From: Erodium maritimum
Lineage: Eukaryota > Streptophyta > Magnoliopsida > Geraniales > Geraniaceae
DNA: 64,000 nt
NCBI GenBank assembly: GCA_963921825.1
Contig: OY997588.1
Span: forward strand, 11,050,001-11,114,000
Reading direction: 5' to 3'
Below the pieces are notes generated by a model, which saw only the letters and a list, made by a program, of their open reading frames with translations, was not told where the DNA came from and made no database searches. This document shows positions 35,394 to 47,699 of the stretch, in pieces. The position numbers were made by a program, and so were the translations under genes. The first letter of the stretch is position 1; each line of letters begins with the position of its first letter.

Positions 35394-38145
35394 TCACCCT
35401 GACATGTTGTAGTCTTCCGTCTGCTCATAGAGATCATAGCTTCCCGGTGCTTCCATCTTCCCCCCCAAATGGTCATTTCCTGGATCAATAGGGCAACATA
35501 AGAGCATTGCCAGTAATTTATATGTGCAGATAAGATACTTGGGTGTGCATTGATCTCTCAACCTTGAGCCAGAAATTTAGATTTGAATGTTAACTTCTTG
35601 CAATAACATTTCAAGCAGTGCAATAAATTTGCTAGGACAATAATAAGGTCTCTACAAGCTCTAAGTCATATGTAATCCTGCACCTATACTTGCATAATTC
35701 TATATTTTCCGTAACAGACAGCACGTAATTCACAAATATATAACATATGTTGGGGATGGGGAGTAACACTCTAGTCTTACACATGATATGACAAAAGGGA
35801 ATAAGAAGGATCTCCTGTTTCACAGCAAATAGGTCATATTATGTGAATGCATGTGACAGTATAATGATCCACACATTTGTTTGACATATAATTAAAGTGA
35901 AATGCACCGCGAAGGGGTAAACTTGTTCAAAAAGGAAGATGCTAGAATGACTCTACAGAAGCCTAAATGATTAGAAGGTTTGGTGGTATGTCAACAAGCC
36001 AATAATAGCAGAAAACTCAGTCTTCTATAAAGCATGATGGAAAGAAAGTCATATAGATGGTGCCCACTTAATTAAATTAAGTAGCAATACAGTTGAATGG
36101 GAAAAGAGCTGTTGGGATATTAATAAAGACTGTAAATCATTCATTCATACTTCGATAAAGAAAATATGGTAAAGTAGATCTATCAAACTGACTTAAGTGG
36201 TAACTGATCTGAGAGGGACATTATTATTAACATTACCACACACAATGAAGTTTTGCATGTGCACTTTCCTTGAATGTTTAGGTTTTTTTTTTCTATTTTT
36301 ATCTAGAAAAGTTTAGCTTGTTAGCAAGCTTAATCAGTCAAGGGTCATGGTTTACCAAACTTGGTGACCTGAGCCCCAAATCTGACAAGCAGTAGTGCCA
36401 AGCCTTGACCACATGAGCCAATCTTCATTGGCTGGCGGTTCAGTTTCTGCTATCTACTAAATTACTTGGTCAGATGACGGATTATTTATCACACTGGTCA
36501 CAGCCTTTCAGCTAATATGCTAAAAACACTAAATGTAAGATTTGAAAGTCTATGTTAGAATAATAGGAAGAAAACGTTAGGAGTTCAAGAATCTACATAC
36601 TTGGATTCAATAGCATGCCGTCAAAGAAAGACATCTGGCCTAAATTTCTAATCTCCACTTTATGGGCCTGCGGATCTAAGAAAGGCAATTCAGAGCTTAT
36701 CTCGGGGCTTTGAAAGAACACATTTTCTCCTCTGCAACCTGGTTTCTGTTGGGACTGAAAAATCTCTGGCTTTGTCTTTTTGTCCTTGGTTGAGTCCACT
36801 TCAGTCTCTGCTTCTGAGTCAGCATTATTAGGTGCAACCACTTGCTTCCTTTTTGAGCGAGCACGTCTGTTCTGGAACCAATTGTAGACATTTGTTTCTG
36901 AAATTGGCCCATGTTGGCTCAGTTCAAATGTTATTTCTTTGATCTTTTGCTTGCTTGGAGTCCCATTCCCTTGATCAAAGATACTCTCTAGAATTTGTAG
37001 CTGCACTGGTGTAGGCGTCCAGCGCTGTCTGGCTGTAATTTTGTGGCCAGCAGATGTTAGAAACGGATCACAATACAGATTTCCCAGCCTAACTCCTGAG
37101 ACAGCAGTCACAATTTTTGTTGTTAGAGTGAATCAGTCTTGCAAAAGAAATTCGGAGAACGAGAAGTATGTATAAAGAAAAGTCATAATCATGAGAGAAC
37201 AACTAATAAGTTGGAATGAAGCATCAACTTCTCTAACTAACTTGTTTTTCTCATTTTCCCAGGCTGGTTTGAAGATCCTATTGATTTTTTTCAACACCAC
37301 AGCATAACGTTCTAGTACTCATACTACCCCAACACTCCTCAAAGATTTGAGCTATGTAAAAAATAGAGTGAATACTTCTAAGTCATTCAGCCCTCAACGA
37401 AAGTTGTGGCATAGGAATTCAAAGTTAAATCAACTTGTCTGAACATTAAGGCATTGGTGCATATTAAGTACTTTTTATATTCAATAACAGCATGTATAGG
37501 GATGCATATTAAATATTACTCATTCGATCATTAGGAATAATTTGAATGATCGAAAACCAGGACTATGAATCATTCAAACACATACTAATTTAAACTACAC
37601 CTTTTAGCCATTTCAAAACATCTACCCAATCAACACATACTGAAACAAATGTGATCAATAGTGCAAAAAAATAGTTGCCAGGCACTGTGCAGAAGAAATC
37701 AACAAGGTTCACCATCATCATATGCACCAAACAAATTCCCTAACACTCATATGGGCATCAAATAGTTTATATAAAAAGGAACCACAAACATGTGAAACTT
37801 GAAGCCAACTCCACAAAAAAATACCCCAAAATGCAACGGCTTAAAGCCAATTGCTAGCCCCAAATCATAAACCAAAACGCCATTAACACAAGCACTAGAT
37901 TACAGAGGACAACAAAAAGTGGAAAAAATAAACAGAAACAGACCTGCGAGATCTTGGTGAGTGGTGAGGGTTTTGTGCATATCGACAAGCTGCTCACAAA
38001 TGGAGGCGTAAATAGCAATTTGCTTGCGCAGCGTCTCGAGCTGCTCATCCGTCATTACCTTCACATACACCATTCCTCCACACGACCCATTCTCGCTCTG
38101 CGGCGGCGGCTGGTGGTTCTGATTTTGCTTCTCCCATCCCATCAT
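35394..38145 (-). CDS. WOX13: WUSCHEL-related homeobox protein, WOX13 clade
   Basis: Minus-strand exons 38145-37944, 37095-36601 and 35479-35394; 783 nt, 260 aa (Arabidopsis WOX13 is 268). The N-terminus carries the clade-specific block [20 protein letters not shown]. The homeodomain spans about residues 90-153, with [20 protein letters not shown] and helix 3 [16 protein letters not shown]. Downstream are an acidic stretch, [14 protein letters not shown] and the conserved tail [14 protein letters not shown] encoded by the last exon. If intron 2 is not removed the protein ends early, 2 codons past the donor, at 234 aa. The two adjacent ATGs at 38145 and 38142 are both in frame. WOX13 proteins are transcription factors of the ancient WOX clade linked to tissue repair, replum/fruit patterning and cell reprogramming. 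Intron 2 is 1.1 kb and intron 1 about 0.85 kb. Confidence 0.93.
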
Positions 38146-38149
38146 GGTG

Positions 38150-39005
38150 GCTCTTCGGTCATCACAGTCTCTCTCTGGAACAGTGTCACTGTGTCAGTGC
38201 TGTGAGCAGAGAGAAATAGAAGGAAAAGGTACGAAAAAGAGACAAAAAAGAGATAGAGACGACGACTTGGATCGAAGAAAAAATGCTTTTATTTTCTTTT
38301 TGGCGGTGTACTGTCCCCATGTGCGTACTTTAGCGGCTCCATGTGCCTCATGCGCCGCGTATGAAAACAATGCTTTTGGGGGCTGTTTGTGTTTGTTTGG
38401 TATTCTTATTTTCCTTCCTATTTTTAGTTATTACAGTGATATCTCTTTAAATGAATTCAGATCTCATCGTATGACTAAAGATTCTTCCTTAATACATCCC
38501 CTCTTTTTCAGGTGAGTTACAAATTCATCCTTAAATAAATATTGTTCCAATCGAGAAATAAAATATTATTTTACAAGCAGATAGATACAAAAAATAATAA
38601 TTAAACAAATTATTGTTCCAATTGAGAAATAAAATTAATTGATACTTTCAATATAAAAATAAAATAATAGTGGAGTGTTAGTTGCAAGTGATGATGCGTG
38701 GAAGTGAAGGTTTGGAAAGAATGTTTTGTTTGGTCGACAAAACAAAAAAACAGCGTTATTTTTATAGTTGGTTGAGCACCGTGCAGCTGTAGTTGTGGTT
38801 GGAGAGATGTGGATTTGTCACAAAAATGGATTGCCATCCATAAGCAACCAAACAACCCACCATTTTATAATTACTCTACTTTTTCTTACAATCTATTGCC
38901 ACTTTTCCACCGGCCAACAATCAACTCATGTACTATTTTGTTAAAAGGATAATAGTAAATAAGCCTTTTAAAACGATTCAATCAATTTTTTCGACTTAGG
39001 ATACA
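38150..39005. other. WOX13 leader and upstream region
   Basis: Bases to about 38290 are AG-rich and probably 5' UTR. The rest is AT-rich, with ATTGTTCCAAT(C/T)GAGAAATAAA repeated near 38543 and 38612. No other element recognised. Confidence 0.35.
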
Positions 39006-39009
39006 AATT

Positions 39010-39900
39010 ATTTTTTGATCAGCAAAGCAAATTTAAATTAAAACATCTCCGGAGATGGAAGATAAGTACAAATAAATGTCCAGCTACAGACCACACAAAA
39101 AAAAACCCACAACCAACTTGATACCCGCAATCAACTTGATACAAACTAGAGCGTTGGCATGACAGTTCAGCCTCATGACTCGCCTTACAAGGATATGAAA
39201 CAATGAAAGGGTATACAAACCCAATGAACCTGAAATCAAGAAACCCAATAGTGGGAGTAAAGCAGAGCACATAGGTCTAATAACCTAGATTTAACAAACT
39301 TTAAGCACAGAGGGAAGGTCTAATACCCTGATTTTCCAATCATGAAGTCAAGAACTACAAGGGGTCTAGTACCCTGATTTTCCAACCATGAAGCTCATAA
39401 AAAACTTGAAACTACTGAGATCCTTGCCTATGATTGACGTGCACCGTGTCTCATTAAGACCATCAACGACAAACACTAACAAGCCGGCGGCCAACACTGC
39501 AAACGACAGAGACACTTGCAGTGATCCAAGCCACCACAATCACTGAACCCTAAATCGAAACTGAAGGAATCAATCAATAGGCATAATCACTAAACCACTC
39601 GCCGGCGGTCAAACCATGTATCAAACCAAGGCACACCCGAGTTGTATTTGTATCAATAGGCAAAATTAAATTTGATGTCTTCGAGTTGTGTCAAAATGGC
39701 CTTACAATGCTACAGGACAACAACCATATTAAAAGTAAGACACACACGATATTCAAGATGTTCACCCATAACTGTGCATTACCACACATCGTAACCATGT
39801 TGAGTCCCCTGGATTGGATCTAGAGTAGGGTTGCTTGAATAGTTTGAGCTTCCATCATACCCGAGGATAGGGCCCCCGATAAAATCTTGTTTCGACCTTC
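39010..39900 (-). mobile_element. LINE (L1-type) 3' part, left of the nested chromovirus
   Basis: Minus-strand reading from 39900 continues an RNase H-like segment (codons spelling SGALSSGMMEAQTIQ) that begins on the other side of the inserted element. It then runs into a 3' UTR with the blocks shared with 10759-11873, and ends TTTGCTGATCAAAAAA at about 39010. The matching 5' piece is 45606-46090. The coding part has several stops and frame changes, so the LINE copy is dead. Confidence 0.65.
39896..39900. repeat. Target-site duplication CCTTC (left)
   Basis: CCTTC abuts the 5' LTR start at 39901 and recurs directly after the 3' LTR at 45601-45605. Confidence 0.9.
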
Positions 39901-42900
39901 TGTCAGGAGCGTGACCAAGACAGTCAACGGTCAAGCTTCCAGAAGGGTGACGTGGAGGTTGTTACAGCCACGAGTGGTTGTTAGGAGTTAGTTAGGCCAC
40001 GTGTCGTAGTTTGTTACAAGAAGAGGACACGTGGCAGGGTCAATAAAAGGGACGAAGTTCACTGTGCATCTTCATCTTCGAACATTTGAGTTTGTAGAGA
40101 GAGAGAGGGCCGAGTCTAAAGCGAGGGAGAGCTTAGATCGGCTGTAATTCTTCATTCATCAATAAAATTCCATTTACGATCCTAACAATTTGGTATCAGA
40201 GCTCACGATCCACGGAGAGCGATGACCAGAGCATCGGATCTGGCGGAGGCGGCACGGAGGACCGAAGAGGCGGCGAGAAGAGCCGTCGACGAGGGACTTC
40301 AACAGCTGCATGTTCCAGTACAGGGCTTGGCCGAGCAGTTCCAGAACATCGGACCTCGAGTGGAAGCCATCGATGGCCGCACAGAGCGCACGGAGGGCCA
40401 ATTCTCTGAGATCCTAGCCCTGCTCCAAGGGCTGTCAGGACAGGTGGACCATCTGGAGGACCGTGTGGGAGGTTTGGAGCGCCGACCAAGGCCGGAAGCA
40501 ACAAGCGACGAACCACGGCGAGTTCCGACGCCGGAGCAACGACAGGCACCAGGAGCCCGAGGAGACTCCAGAGGAGAGTCGCGATTCAACGACGCGCCAA
40601 GGAGGAACGAGCAGCGGCGGGAGGCAGATTCCGGTTGATTCTACGAGCCACAGCGGAGGCCACTCCGCGCTCGGGAAGACGATGACATCAGGGACCGTCC
40701 ACAAGAGCCATGGGAAGAGGAACGAGACGAAGGTCGGCGAGCACGAGAAGGCGGCAGTTGGTCTGAGATAGAGTCATGCCGTGGAGGAGACCGCCGTCCC
40801 CGGCGTGTCGAGGAGGAGCCATGGAGGGAGCGTGAGACGCGCTTCCGAGAGCCATGGCAGGAGCGCCGGAACCACCACGACCACCGCGGTGCCGGAAGAG
40901 CTCCCTCACGCCGTGAGGCGAATGCTTGGCCTGAACGGGACACGGGCCATGGTGAGCCATGGCCGGATCCTCGACGGCACCACGAACATACACAGATAAG
41001 TTTCAAAACACCGGAACTGCAATTTCCGTCGTTTGATGGCACATGATTGCTAGCTTGGCTCCGGAAATGCGAGCATTATTTCTTTCTTTGTGCAGTTGAC
41101 GACCACCTGCGCGTGAGGCTCGCGGTGATGCATTTCACCGGCAAGGCTGAGACCTAGTTCCAAGACCACCAGCGAGGGCGCCGAATTCACCATTGGGACC
41201 AGTTGGTGCACGATCTGAACCTGAAGTTCGACGAAGGAAGACGGACGGACGTGGTAGCTCAATTCAAGCAGCTCAGGCAAGAGACAATTGTGCCTGAGTA
41301 CGAAGACCGGTTCGACGCCATGCGAGCTCGGATGCTGACAAGAAACCTCAACCTGGACGAGGAGTACTTCATTTCGAACTTCATCAGTGGGCTGAAGGAG
41401 AACCTCAAGACGGGCGTGTGTATGCTGGAGCCAGAAACACTATAAAAGGCGATGTTTCTGGCGAGAATGGAGGAGCAACGACTCGGGGAGCAGAAGGGAG
41501 GATCCCGGTGGGGACTACCGGTGGAAAGGGCCGGAGAGACACAGCACCAAGGGGCACGAGCAAGACTGGCAGGATTACCGTGGACCATGACCACAGGCAC
41601 GGACAGAGGAGGAACCGGGGTTGGGCCACCTGACGATAAAGGCCCAGGAGCAGGGCCCAGCCACACGAACAAACGGCCCTTACCAGTACGAACCATTGAT
41701 TCGGCCTACTGTGCGGAGAGGAGGAGACAGGGCCTCTGCTACACTTGCCCAGCCCCGTACTCAAGGGCCCATGTCTGCCCCAACAAGAGGCAAATGTTCA
41801 GACTCATGCGCAGAGAGGACGAAGAAGATGAGGAGTCAGAAGACATGGAACTAGAGGAGTGGCTCGATTTGAGGAAAATTGAAACAACGACTGGGGAAGC
41901 CATGGACTGGGATGAAGGTGGGGTGCGAGAGGAGACCTTACGCTCGGCGAAGACCAAGCATACGCAAGCACTGAGGGTAGAGGTCAGGGTACATGGAGCA
42001 AGTATATCAGTGTTGGCAGACACAGGGGCGACAACGTGTTTCCTGGATGAACGAGTTGCCCAGAGATTGGGGGTGTTAGTGTCGCCGGCGCCGGTGGCCC
42101 ACATCCAGCTCGGAGATGGGAACAAATTCGTGTGCACCAGCCAGAGTACGCTCGCTTGGGAGTGTGCGGAGCATCGATTCACCTGGGAGTTCCTTGTCAT
42201 GCCCCTAGGCGAATGCGAGATAGTGCTGGGTACTGATTGGATGCGCTCCGTCAATCCAATCACCTTTGATTTCGTGGCACGATCGATTATAATACGAATC
42301 CAGGCCGCCGATTGCACCATGCCGAAGAAGAGGCCAGAGCCACTGGTGAGGCTCGTAGGAGAGACGGAGCTCAAAAATGAACTAGGCCGGGGAGGGTCAC
42401 TGTTCCTAGCCCAGTTTTGTGTCGAGAGGCATCGAGACGAAGCTGTGCCGGCGTCAGGACCAACGGAGCTACAGCACTGTTTGGACGACTTCGCGGAGAT
42501 CTTCCAAACACCCCGGGAGCTGCCACCACATCGCGAGCATGACCACAAGATACACCTCCTGCCTGGATCCAGACCCCCGTCAGTGCGACCGTACCGGTAC
42601 AGCAGAGAGCAGAAGGACACAATAGAGGCCATGGTTAAAGAAATGCTCGACGCCGGCATTATTCAGAACAGTTCAAGCCCTTTCTCCTTCCCCGTGCTGC
42701 TCGTGAAGAAGAAGGATGGCACCTGGAGGTTCTGCATCGACTACAGAGCCCTGAACGACATCACGGTGAAGGATAGGTTCCCAATTCCGACAGTCGAAGA
42801 GTTGTTGGATGAGCTCGCCGGCAGCCAGGTGTTCTCCAAGATCGACCTCCGCGCCGGCTACCACCAGATTCGAATGGAGGAAGGGGAGGAATACAAAACA

Positions 42901-45600
42901 GCCTTCAGGACCCACGCCGGCCATTATGAATTTCGGGTCATGCCCTTCGGGCTCACAAATGCGCCATCTTCGTTCCAGAGTCTCATGAACCATGTGTTCC
43001 GGGACTACTTGCGCCGGTTCGTCCTTGTGTTCTTTGACGACATCCTCGTGTACAGCAAATCGGAGGCAGAGCACGTCCAGCACCTGCGCCTAGTCTTCGA
43101 GAAGTTGCGAGAACACACTCTGTTTGCGAAGCGATCCAAGTGCACCTCTGGGGTCAGCTCGGTTGAGTATCTGGGGCACATCATCTCCGGCGTCGGAGTA
43201 GCGACCGACCCGGACAAGGTACGGGCCATGACAGAATGGCCTCAACCGCGGTCAGTGAGGGATGTCCGAGGGTTTCTGGGGCTGACCGGTTATTACCGGC
43301 GATTCATACGCGGGCACGGCGAGCCAGCCAGACCACTGACGACCCTGCTCAAGAAGACGACAACGTTCCAATGGGGCCCGAGCGAGCAGGCCAGTTTTGA
43401 AGAGCTCAAGCGAGCAATGACATCGGCGCCGGTGCTCGTCATGCCTGACTTTTCCAAAACCTTCGTCGTAGAGACCGATGCTTCCGACCAAGGCATTGGA
43501 GCTGTGCTGATGCAAGAGGGACGGCCAATCGCATTTCTGAGTAGTGCCCTGGGGCCAAGGAATGCGGCCAGATCAACATACGAGAAGGAAATGCTCGCAA
43601 TGATACTCGTCGTTCAACGGTGGAGGCAATACCTGCAACAGGGGGAATTCATCGTGCGCACGGATCAGCAGAGCCTGAAATTTCTGATGGATCAAAGGTT
43701 AGTGACTTCCTTCCAACACCGATGGCTAGCCAAGATGCTGGGTCTCTCTTACAAAATTGAATACAAACCTGGAACGAGTAATAGAGTGGCCGATGGCTTG
43801 TCGCGAAGAAGCCACGCCGAGCTCCGAGCAACGTCAGTGGTAGTACCAGTCTGGATTGGGGAAGTCACAGCCAGCTACGAGGGGGACGCAGAAGCAGAGG
43901 GGCTAGTTCAGCAGTTATCTGTAAGTCCGGGAGCCATAGACGGGTATGAATTGAAGCAGGGAATGATCCTGGTGCACGACAAGGTGTACATCGGAGCAGC
44001 CAAGGAGGCCAGGGTCAGAATATTGCGCGCCCTTCATGAGACAGCCCTGGGAGGCCACTCCGGGGCCAGAGCAACCACGAAGAGGGTCCAAGGGCACTTC
44101 TGGTGGCCACATATGGTGCACGACGTGAAAAGGTTCGTGGCAGAGTGTGACGTCTGTCAGCGATGCAAATCGGAGACGGTGGCGTACCCAGGGCTTCTCC
44201 AGCCCTTACCGGTCCCCACGCGCCCCTGGCTCGATATATCGCTCGACTTCATTGAAGGATTGCCTCGCTCGGGCGGTTTTGACACCATATTGGTCGTCGT
44301 CGACAGGTTCTCGAAGTACGGGCACTTCGTGGGCTTGAGACACCCGTTCACGGCGTCTACAGTGGCACAGACGTTTCTGGACCACGTTTACAAACTCCAC
44401 GGCGCGCCGAGAACGATGGTCTCAGATAGAGACAAGGTCTTCGTTAGCCAGTTTTGGCGAGAACTGTTCAGACTGCTCGGAACACGGCTGCACATCTCCT
44501 CCGCCTACCATCCACAGACGGACGGGCAGACGGAACGGGTCAACCAGTGTTTGGAAGGGTTTCTCCGGCTCAACTCACACCATCTGCCGAAACACTGGGC
44601 ACAATGGTTGTCCCTCGCCGAGTACTGGTACAACACGGCATATCACACCGCCTTGCAATCAACGCCGTTCGAGGTTCTCTACGGGCACCCAGCACCGTCC
44701 CCGGTCACCTCCATCTTCACTACGACGGTCGAAGCGGTGGAATCGTTTGCCTGGAACAGAGAAGCTGTGTGGAATCTGATTCGTGACAATCTACTGCTGG
44801 CACGGGATCGAGCAAAGGCCCAGGCAGACAAACACAGGTCGGAACGCGAGTTCACCGTCGAGGATTGGGTATACCTGCGCCTGCAGCCGTACCGGCAAGC
44901 TACGGTCGCGCTGCGCCGTAACTTCAAGCTGTCAGCAAGATACTTCGGGCCCTTCCAGGTGCTGGCTCGGGTGGGCAAGGTCGTGTACACGCTGCGCTTG
45001 CCGGAGTCCTCAAAAATCCACTCAACGTTCCATGTTGCCTTGTTGAAGAGGAGGATTGGGCAGGGTCAGATCGCGACAACGCAGCTACCGGAGACGTCCG
45101 AAACCGGGCAGCTTAAGGTTGTACCAGTTCGAATCCTCGCCCAACGCTTTGTCAAGAGGAACAATGTCGCCGTTGTCCAGAAGCTGGTCCAGTGGTCAGA
45201 AGCAATGCCGGAGGATGCGACGTGGGAAGACATCACCACCTTTCGAGCTCGTTTTCCCGGCCGGACGTTCGATGTCACGACTTGAGGACAAGTCGTGCGA
45301 AGGGGGAGGCAATTGTCAGGAGCGTGACCAAGACAGTCAACGGTCAAGCTTCCAGAAGGGTGACGTGGAGGTTGTTACAGCCACGAGTGGTTGTTAGGAG
45401 TTAGTTAGGCCACGTGTCGTAGTTTGTTACATGAAGAGGACACGTGGCAGGGTCAATAAAAGGGACGAAGTTCACTGTGCATCTTCATCTTCGAACATTT
45501 GAGTTTGTAGAGAGAGAGAGGGCCGAGTCTAAAGCGAGGGAGAGCTTAGATCGGCTGTAATTCTTCATTCATCAGTAAAATTCCATTTACGATCCTAACA
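39901..45600 (+). mobile_element. Ty3/gypsy chromovirus, Reina-like, young
   Basis: LTRs of 287 bp each (39901-40187 and 45314-45600) run TG to CA and differ at about two positions, so the insertion is recent, probably under a million years at commonly used plant rates. A primer-binding site TGGTATCAGAGC (initiator tRNA-Met type) follows the 5' LTR at 40191, and a purine tract AAGGGGGAGG precedes the 3' LTR. The gag region spans about 40222-41450. The pol region (41452-45285) reads open for about 1277 codons: protease with ADTGAT, reverse transcriptase with FFDDILVY, RNase H, integrase with an HHCC zinc-binding region and DDE core, and a C-terminal chromodomain-like stretch. Short LTRs, small size and the chromodomain fit the Reina clade. 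Overall the copy is broken, with a handful of breaks confined to gag as far as I can see. It is inserted in a LINE. Confidence 0.9.
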
Positions 45601-45605
45601 CCTTC
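45601..45605. repeat. Target-site duplication CCTTC (right)
   Basis: Identical to 39896-39900; confirms a complete insertion with both ends present. Confidence 0.9.
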
Positions 45606-46090
45606 TTGCACTACACCTTGTTCATCCCAACAGATGAAACACCATGGCCGTTTGGTTTGAATTCGGAAAGATCGCTCCATTCATATTCACCGATAGCCAA
45701 CTCGGGGGCGGTAGGTCCCAAACAAGGTTCGGTTTCCTAGAAGTAGATAGCGGGATAATTGTGGTACCCGGGGAAAGGTCATCCTCATTCGAAACAAAAG
45801 CGCTACGAGCCTTCTAGATTTTCCAGGGTCAAATTGGGGAGCATAAGGTAATGGCAATACTGAGGCCCATCGATATGCAAATTCCAATTCTGACAACGAG
45901 AGAGACTGAAATAAATGAGAAATGGTCTCCGGCTCGTTCTGGCAAATGACAACGAGAGAGACTGAAATAAATGAGAAATGGTCTCCGGCTCGTTCTGGCA
46001 AATGACAACGAGAGAGACTGAAATAAATGAGAAATGGTCTCCGGCTCGTTCTGGCGAATGGTGCAGGTATTAACCAGATAGAATGTAATC
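45606..46090 (-). mobile_element. LINE (L1-type) 5' piece: zinc-binding and RNase H remnants
   Basis: On the minus strand, NEPETISHLF (about 46060-46020) matches the zf-RVT zinc-binding region found after plant LINE reverse transcriptases. WDLPPPSWLSVNMNGA (about 45720-45670) matches the start of the LINE-type RNase H domain. The reverse transcriptase itself is missing, so the copy is 5'-truncated. It continues at 39900 across the nested chromovirus. Frames are disrupted. Confidence 0.65.
45891..46058. repeat. 56-bp tandem triplication within LINE zinc-binding sequence
   Basis: Three units start at 45891, 45947 and 46003, each opening TGACAACGAGAGAGACTGAA and containing GGTCTCCGGCTCGTTCTGGC. 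They are almost identical. Each unit encodes, on the minus strand, the QNEPETISHLF segment; 56 is not a multiple of three. Confidence 0.9.
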
Positions 46091-46541
46091 ATTCCCCATT
46101 CATCTGTCAATAGCATATAAAAAATGGTAGGTGAAAACGAGTGAGATACCAATAATATGGTTACAAAGTTTGCCAAATGAACAATCTGCACACAGACTTG
46201 TAAATCAGATGGAGTTTATTGAAGTAATTATAGTGTCAAGTTAGCAATAAGAAGCAATGGTTTGATTTTGGAAACTAGAATCAAACCAACCCAAAACATC
46301 ATGTAAATAAATTGATCATCCCATTCCCTCTTGTAGGCCTACAACACACGCATTCACTCACGATCAATGATATAGAAACAGGGGAATATGACACATAAAT
46401 ATATAGTTGCATAACTAAATTAAACAGAGACACGGTTAATACCCTAGTTGCATATAGTTAAATTAAACGACAATTGAAAGAGAATTAAACAACACAAGTG
46501 ACATGGTGTGTTTGTGGGCATTTCTTCTGATGGGTAATTGG

Positions 46542-47685
46542 CTAGTTGCTATCTGATAGCATTTCTTCTTCATCACTAGGTGGGTAGAGGTCAATATCAC
46601 ATTCATATGGTTCGTCGTCCATGATAGACATCATACCGAGAAATGGCTCGAGGACGACTGAAACCTCAATCTCCTCCATCAGGTGGCCGACTTGGACAGG
46701 CCTCAGCGTTGCCCTAAACAGAGCCCCGGAGCCATGGCTGGACTTGAACTGATAGTGGCACACCCCTTGAACGGGGAAAGGCTTCCCAGTCGAGTTGAAA
46801 AGCATCAAGTCCACCAAAACAGTGAGATAACACCCAACACCATTACGAGCGTCATCGGTAGGATCTTTACCCGCATCTGGATAACCATATCGGATGTGAA
46901 GTCGAGCCATCTTCCGGACATAGACTTTATCAAACAAGAGCGGAGCAAGAAGCACCTCCCGCTCAAGGCTTATGATATCCTTGCGCTGTCCAGAGGAGTC
47001 ATATCCCCTCGAGGCTCTCAAAGGGCGATCATCAGGCCTATTGAAAAGGCTCATGCGCCGCTCCACTTTCTTCAATTTCCCCACTTTCCCCTCCGCTCTA
47101 CCTCCGTGGATGGCCGTCACGGATCCTGAGACCAACCAATCCCCGTCACTGTGAAGGGGAGAAGAGAGCTCGAGAGAGACGTTGGATAGGATAGAAGGGC
47201 TGATGGCAGTCATGCAGATGGTCAGTGTGGCCTCCTCTCCTTCCACGGATATGGTTTCGGTAGGGAAGTCGCTACCGAGTTTCAGCGGGACCCTCTCCCG
47301 GAACAAAGGGTCCTCCTTCCCTACTTGATAGAGAAAAACGTACAGGGCTGTTGGTGAGTAGGCAGCCACAAAATACTTGGGTCCGCAGAGGCTCAGGGGT
47401 CCTCCGGACGGCTCCGGCATCGTCTCGGCCTCACCGGAGGGGCGGTTGTATAAAGTATGAACTTTGAAGGGCTCGGGGTCGTTCAGGTAGATCTTACCGT
47501 AGACGGAGCTGCACCGGTCTCGGCTCTGGTTGAAACCTCAATTTGACCGACTCGATGCTCAACCCCATCTTAATCCCGAAGTAACATAACTTGCTACTAT
47601 CAGGATCATTTGTCCCAGCAACAGGGCGGACGACGTCGAGGGCCTTATGGTGGGTTAGAGGGTTTGGGGTTTCACCGGTGTCCAT
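46542..47685 (-). pseudogene. Unrecognised plant protein gene with a frame break
   Basis: Minus-strand ATG at 47685 (MDTGETPNPLTHHKALD) is preceded by TATATATA about 35 bp upstream. The first frame runs about 52 codons to FQPEPRP and stops near 47494. A second frame, which must include VYGKIYLNDPEPFKVHTLYNR just upstream of 47420, then stays open to a TAG at 46542 (293 more codons, ending DEEEMLSDSN). The two overlap near 47520-47540 with a shift of frame, and no convincing intron lies there. The layout VYGKI...LYNR...GP is loosely like DUF6598-type beta-rich plant proteins, a weak resemblance. Either a recent pseudogene, a sequencing indel, or a short unusual intron. Function unknown. Confidence 0.5.
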
Positions 47686-47699
47686 GGTAATAAGCAGAA

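Noticed and set aside
45891-46058. Regular 56-bp repeats as a CRISPR-like array
   Set aside because: Units are contiguous with no unique spacers and encode LINE sequence; the genome is a plant nucleus.
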